This document shows, piece after piece, positions 61,864-64,000 of a DNA stretch of 64,000 nucleotides. The notes under the pieces were generated by a model. That model was not told the DNA's origin. It made no database searches and worked only from the letters and a program-made list of their open reading frames with translations. Every line of letters starts with the position of its first letter. Position 1 is the stretch's first letter. A program made the translations under genes and the position numbers. This DNA comes from Pseudomonas sp. PH1b (GTDB lineage Bacteria; Pseudomonadota; Gammaproteobacteria; Pseudomonadales; Pseudomonadaceae), in NCBI RefSeq assembly GCF_000633395.1, contig NZ_AYMU01000015.1, forward strand, positions 124,001-188,000, in the 5' to 3' direction.

Positions 61864-63204
61864 ATGTCCACCGCCATTCGCCCCTCGGCCTGCCCGGGGT
61901 TGCTGCGCATCGTCCCGGCGCTGGACGGCGGCATCTGTCGGATTAAGCTGGCGGGTGGCGTCATCAGCGCAGCCCAGGCGCTGGCGGTGGCCGATGCGGC
62001 GCAGGCTTATGCAGGCGGCGTGATCGAGGCCACCAACCGCGCCAACCTGCAGATTCGCGGCATAGGCACCGAGCACCGGGCGCTGATCGAGGGCTTGCTG
62101 GCCGCTGGCCTGGGACCCACCACGGCGGCCGGCGACGATGTGCGCAACCTGATGCTCAGCCCCGGCGCCGGCATCGACCGGCAGATGCTGGTCGACACCC
62201 GCCCCCTGGCGGGGCAGATCCTCGAGACCTTGCAGAGCCATCCGCGCTTCCATGAACTGTCGGCCAAGTTCGCCGTGCAGCTCGACGGTGGCGAGGCCCT
62301 GGCCATGCTTGGGCATCACCACGATCTGTGGCTGGCGGCGATGCGGCAGGACGGACGCTTGCTGCTGGCCTTCGGCCTGGCCGGCAGCCCTGTGGATAAA
62401 CCGGTGGCGGCGGTGCCCCTCGAAGCCGGCCATGAGCTGCTGGTGGCGGTGCTGGAGCTGTTCCTGGAACGGGCCCGGCCGGAGCAGACGCGCATGCGCC
62501 ATCTGCTGGCCGAAATGCCCCTGGAGGATTTTCTCGCGCAACTGCGCCAGCGCCTGGGCGTTGCCTTGCTGGATATCGACGGTTGGCAGCGCCCGGCGGC
62601 CGTCGAGGGCTTGCACATCGGCACTTATCCACAGCGCGTGGACCCCCTCCTCGCGACGGGCCCGGAGCGCGAGCCGGTCTATATCGGTGCGGTCACGCCC
62701 TTGGGGCGCCTTGACCCGGCGATGCTCAAGGGCGTTGCGCAACTGGCTCGGCAGTACGGTGATGGCAGCCTGCGTTTCACGCCCTGGCAGAGCCTGCTGC
62801 TGCCCGGGATTGCCTCGGCGAACGCCCCGGCGGTTACTGCGCAACTGGACCAGTTGGGTCTGCTGTGCCGTCCCGAGCAAGCCCTGGCCCACCTGATCGC
62901 CTGCACCGGCTCCAGAGGCTGTGGCAAGGCCCTGGCCGAGACCAAGGGCGACGCCCTCCGGCTGGCGGCCTTGCTGCAGGGCCATGGCCGCCAACCGGAG
63001 GTACACCTGTCGGCCTGCAGCCGCTCCTGTGCCTCGGCCCATGTGGCCCCAGCCACCTTGCTGGCGGTGGCGCCGGGACGCTACGACCTTTATTTTCGCG
63101 ATGCCACGCAGCCGGGTTTCGGCAGGCTGCGGGCCCGCAACCTTACTATTGAAGCGGCAGAGGCTCTGCTCGATGCCCGCCCACGGAGCCACCTTGATGA
63201 TTGA
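61864..63204 (+). CDS. cobG: Precorrin-3B synthase CobG
   Basis: 446 residues from MSTAIRPSACPG; a TTG 15 bp upstream is in frame but has no support. It belongs to the nitrite/sulphite reductase-like family, with cysteine ligands for the 4Fe-4S cluster and sirohaem-like site in IACTGSRGCGKALAETKGDA and HLSACSRSCASAH. It uses oxygen to make precorrin-3B, marking the aerobic route. It overlaps cobH by 8 bp. Confidence 0.94.
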   Translation: MSTAIRPSACPGLLRIVPALDGGICRIKLAGGVISAAQALAVADAAQAYAGGVIEATNRANLQIRGIGTEHRALIEGLLAAGLGPTTAAGDDVRNLMLSPGAGIDRQMLVDTRPLAGQILETLQSHPRFHELSAKFAVQLDGGEALAMLGHHHDLWLAAMRQDGRLLLAFGLAGSPVDKPVAAVPLEAGHELLVAVLELFLERARPEQTRMRHLLAEMPLEDFLAQLRQRLGVALLDIDGWQRPAAVEGLHIGTYPQRVDPLLATGPEREPVYIGAVTPLGRLDPAMLKGVAQLARQYGDGSLRFTPWQSLLLPGIASANAPAVTAQLDQLGLLCRPEQALAHLIACTGSRGCGKALAETKGDALRLAALLQGHGRQPEVHLSACSRSCASAHVAPATLLAVAPGRYDLYFRDATQPGFGRLRARNLTIEAAEALLDARPRSHLDD

Positions 63205-63823
63205 TTACATCCGCGATGGTCAGGAGATCTATCGCAACTCCTTCGCGATCATTCGCGAAGAAGCCAGGCTGGATCGCATTCCGGCCGACCTGGAGAAGCT
63301 CGCGGTGCGGGTGATTCACGCCTGCGGCATGGTGGAGGCCATCGATGGCCTGCAGTTTTCCACAGGTGCCGGCAAGGCCGGGCGCGAGGCCCTGGCCGCC
63401 GGCGCGCCGATCCTCTGTGATGCGCGGATGGTCTCCGAAGGCATTACCCGGGCGCGCCTGCCGGCGAACAACCCGGTGATCTGTACCCTGCGCGACGACA
63501 GCGTGCCGGCGCTGGCCAAGGAGCTGGGCAACACCCGCTCGGCGGCCGCCCTGGAACTGTGGCGCCCGCACCTGGAAGGCAGCGTGGTGGTGATTGGCAA
63601 TGCCCCCACTGCGCTGTTCTATCTCTTGGAAATGCTGGACGCCGGGGCGCCGAAACCGGCTTTGATCCTCGGTTTCCCGGTGGGCTTCGTGGGCGCCGCC
63701 GAATCCAAGGCCATGCTCGCTGCTGACAGCCGCGGCGTGCCCTTCGTGATCATGCAGGGGCGCCTGGGCGGCAGCGCCATGGCCGCCGCCGCGGTCAATG
63801 CCCTGGCCACGGAGGTCGAATGA
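63197..63823 (+). CDS. cobH: Precorrin-8X methylmutase CobH
   Basis: 208 residues starting MIDYIRDGQEIYRNSFAIIR. The catalytic histidine is in VRVIHACGMVEA, and GNAPTALFYLLEMLDAG and GFPVGFVGAAESKAML are conserved. It moves the C11 methyl to C12, giving hydrogenobyrinate. The start lies within the last codons of cobG. Confidence 0.95.
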   Translation: MIDYIRDGQEIYRNSFAIIREEARLDRIPADLEKLAVRVIHACGMVEAIDGLQFSTGAGKAGREALAAGAPILCDARMVSEGITRARLPANNPVICTLRDDSVPALAKELGNTRSAAALELWRPHLEGSVVVIGNAPTALFYLLEMLDAGAPKPALILGFPVGFVGAAESKAMLAADSRGVPFVIMQGRLGGSAMAAAAVNALATEVE

Positions 63824-64000
63824 TGCAGCAGCCTGGACGTTTGATCGGCCTCGGTGTCGGCCCCGGTGACCCGGAACTGATTACCCTCAAGGCCCTGCGC
63901 CTGCTGCGCGAATCGCCAGTGGTGGCGTATTTCGTGGCCAAGGGCAAGAAGGGCAACGCCTTCGGCATCATCGAGGCCCACCTGCAACAGGCCCAGACCC
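63820..64000 (+). CDS. cobI: Precorrin-2 C20-methyltransferase CobI (3'-truncated by window edge)
   Basis: The first about 60 residues are visible (MMQQPGRLIGLGVGPGDPEL, then ITLKALRLLRESPVVAYF). LGVGPGDPEL is the tetrapyrrole methylase opening, and VAYFVAKGKKGNAFGI is the CobI continuation. The ATG overlaps the cobH stop (ATGA); a second ATG follows immediately. Confidence 0.92.
   Translation, partial: MMQQPGRLIGLGVGPGDPELITLKALRLLRESPVVAYFVAKGKKGNAFGIIEAHLQQAQT

Overview
The window is about 64 kb of GC-rich chromosome whose gene content and gene order match a Pseudomonas of the fluorescens lineage (P. protegens/P. chlororaphis-like; the species is inferred). The evidence is a urt-ure cluster with a PitA-like acetyltransferase between ureA and ureB, a separate ureEFG block next to a DesT-like regulator and a bacterioferritin-like gene, a mixed cobG/cbiD cobalamin cluster beside a TonB/ABC metal cluster, and typical Pseudomonas REP elements (GTAGGAGC-GGCTTGCC). 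No rRNA, tRNA, CRISPR array, insertion sequence or prophage was seen.

Layout. 1-2083: end of a branched-chain amino-acid ABC transporter operon (livM partial, livG, livF). 2084-2921: a long gene-free stretch with a cluster of DnaA-box consensus sequences. 2922-6107: YdfG-type dehydrogenase, cation diffusion facilitator, AGE-family sugar isomerase. 6233-8636: nickel-delivery half of the urease system (ureE-ureF-ureG-hupE/ureJ). 8905-18648: regulators, a secreted repeat protein, AsmA, a ferritin-like protein, azoreductase, SMR exporter, a signal-less lipase with a strong Pho box, EamA/AraC pair and psiF. 18892-31120: a two-partner secretion operon: TpsB transporter, a 3216-residue TpsA filamentous haemagglutinin ending in a lipase-like alpha/beta-hydrolase domain, and a translationally coupled lipoprotein that looks like its immunity protein. 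31246-36693: AI-2E transporter, Hsp70-like protein, heat-shock type cbpA-cbpM, a four-copy REPIN array and an orphan histidine kinase.

36792-46857 is one long minus-strand nitrogen module, urtABCDE-ureDA-(GNAT)-(GNAT)-ureBC, with a sigma-54 promoter sequence in front of urtA. Urea is imported, hydrolysed by UreABC, and the enzyme is matured by UreD together with UreEFG encoded 28 kb away. 47084-47392 encodes a small septoil-knot-like secreted protein. 47529-52451 is a TonB receptor plus ABC importer with a near-consensus Zur box, so probably zinc-responsive. 52604-57725 is a copper-acquisition cluster (DUF2946, PCuAC chaperone, DUF2946, OprC receptor, PepSY membrane protein). 57826-58422 is a HigBA-like toxin-antitoxin pair. 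58605-64000 holds divergent cobalamin genes (cobK-cbiD-cobL leftward, cobG-cobH-cobI rightward).

The most promising unusual system is the TpsB-TpsA(lipase)-lipoprotein operon. The Pho-boxed cytoplasmic lipase, the Zur box, the sigma-54 and sigma-32 promoters, the DnaA-box cluster and the REPIN array are further testable observations. All calls rest on reading the sequence and on family knowledge; no database search was run.
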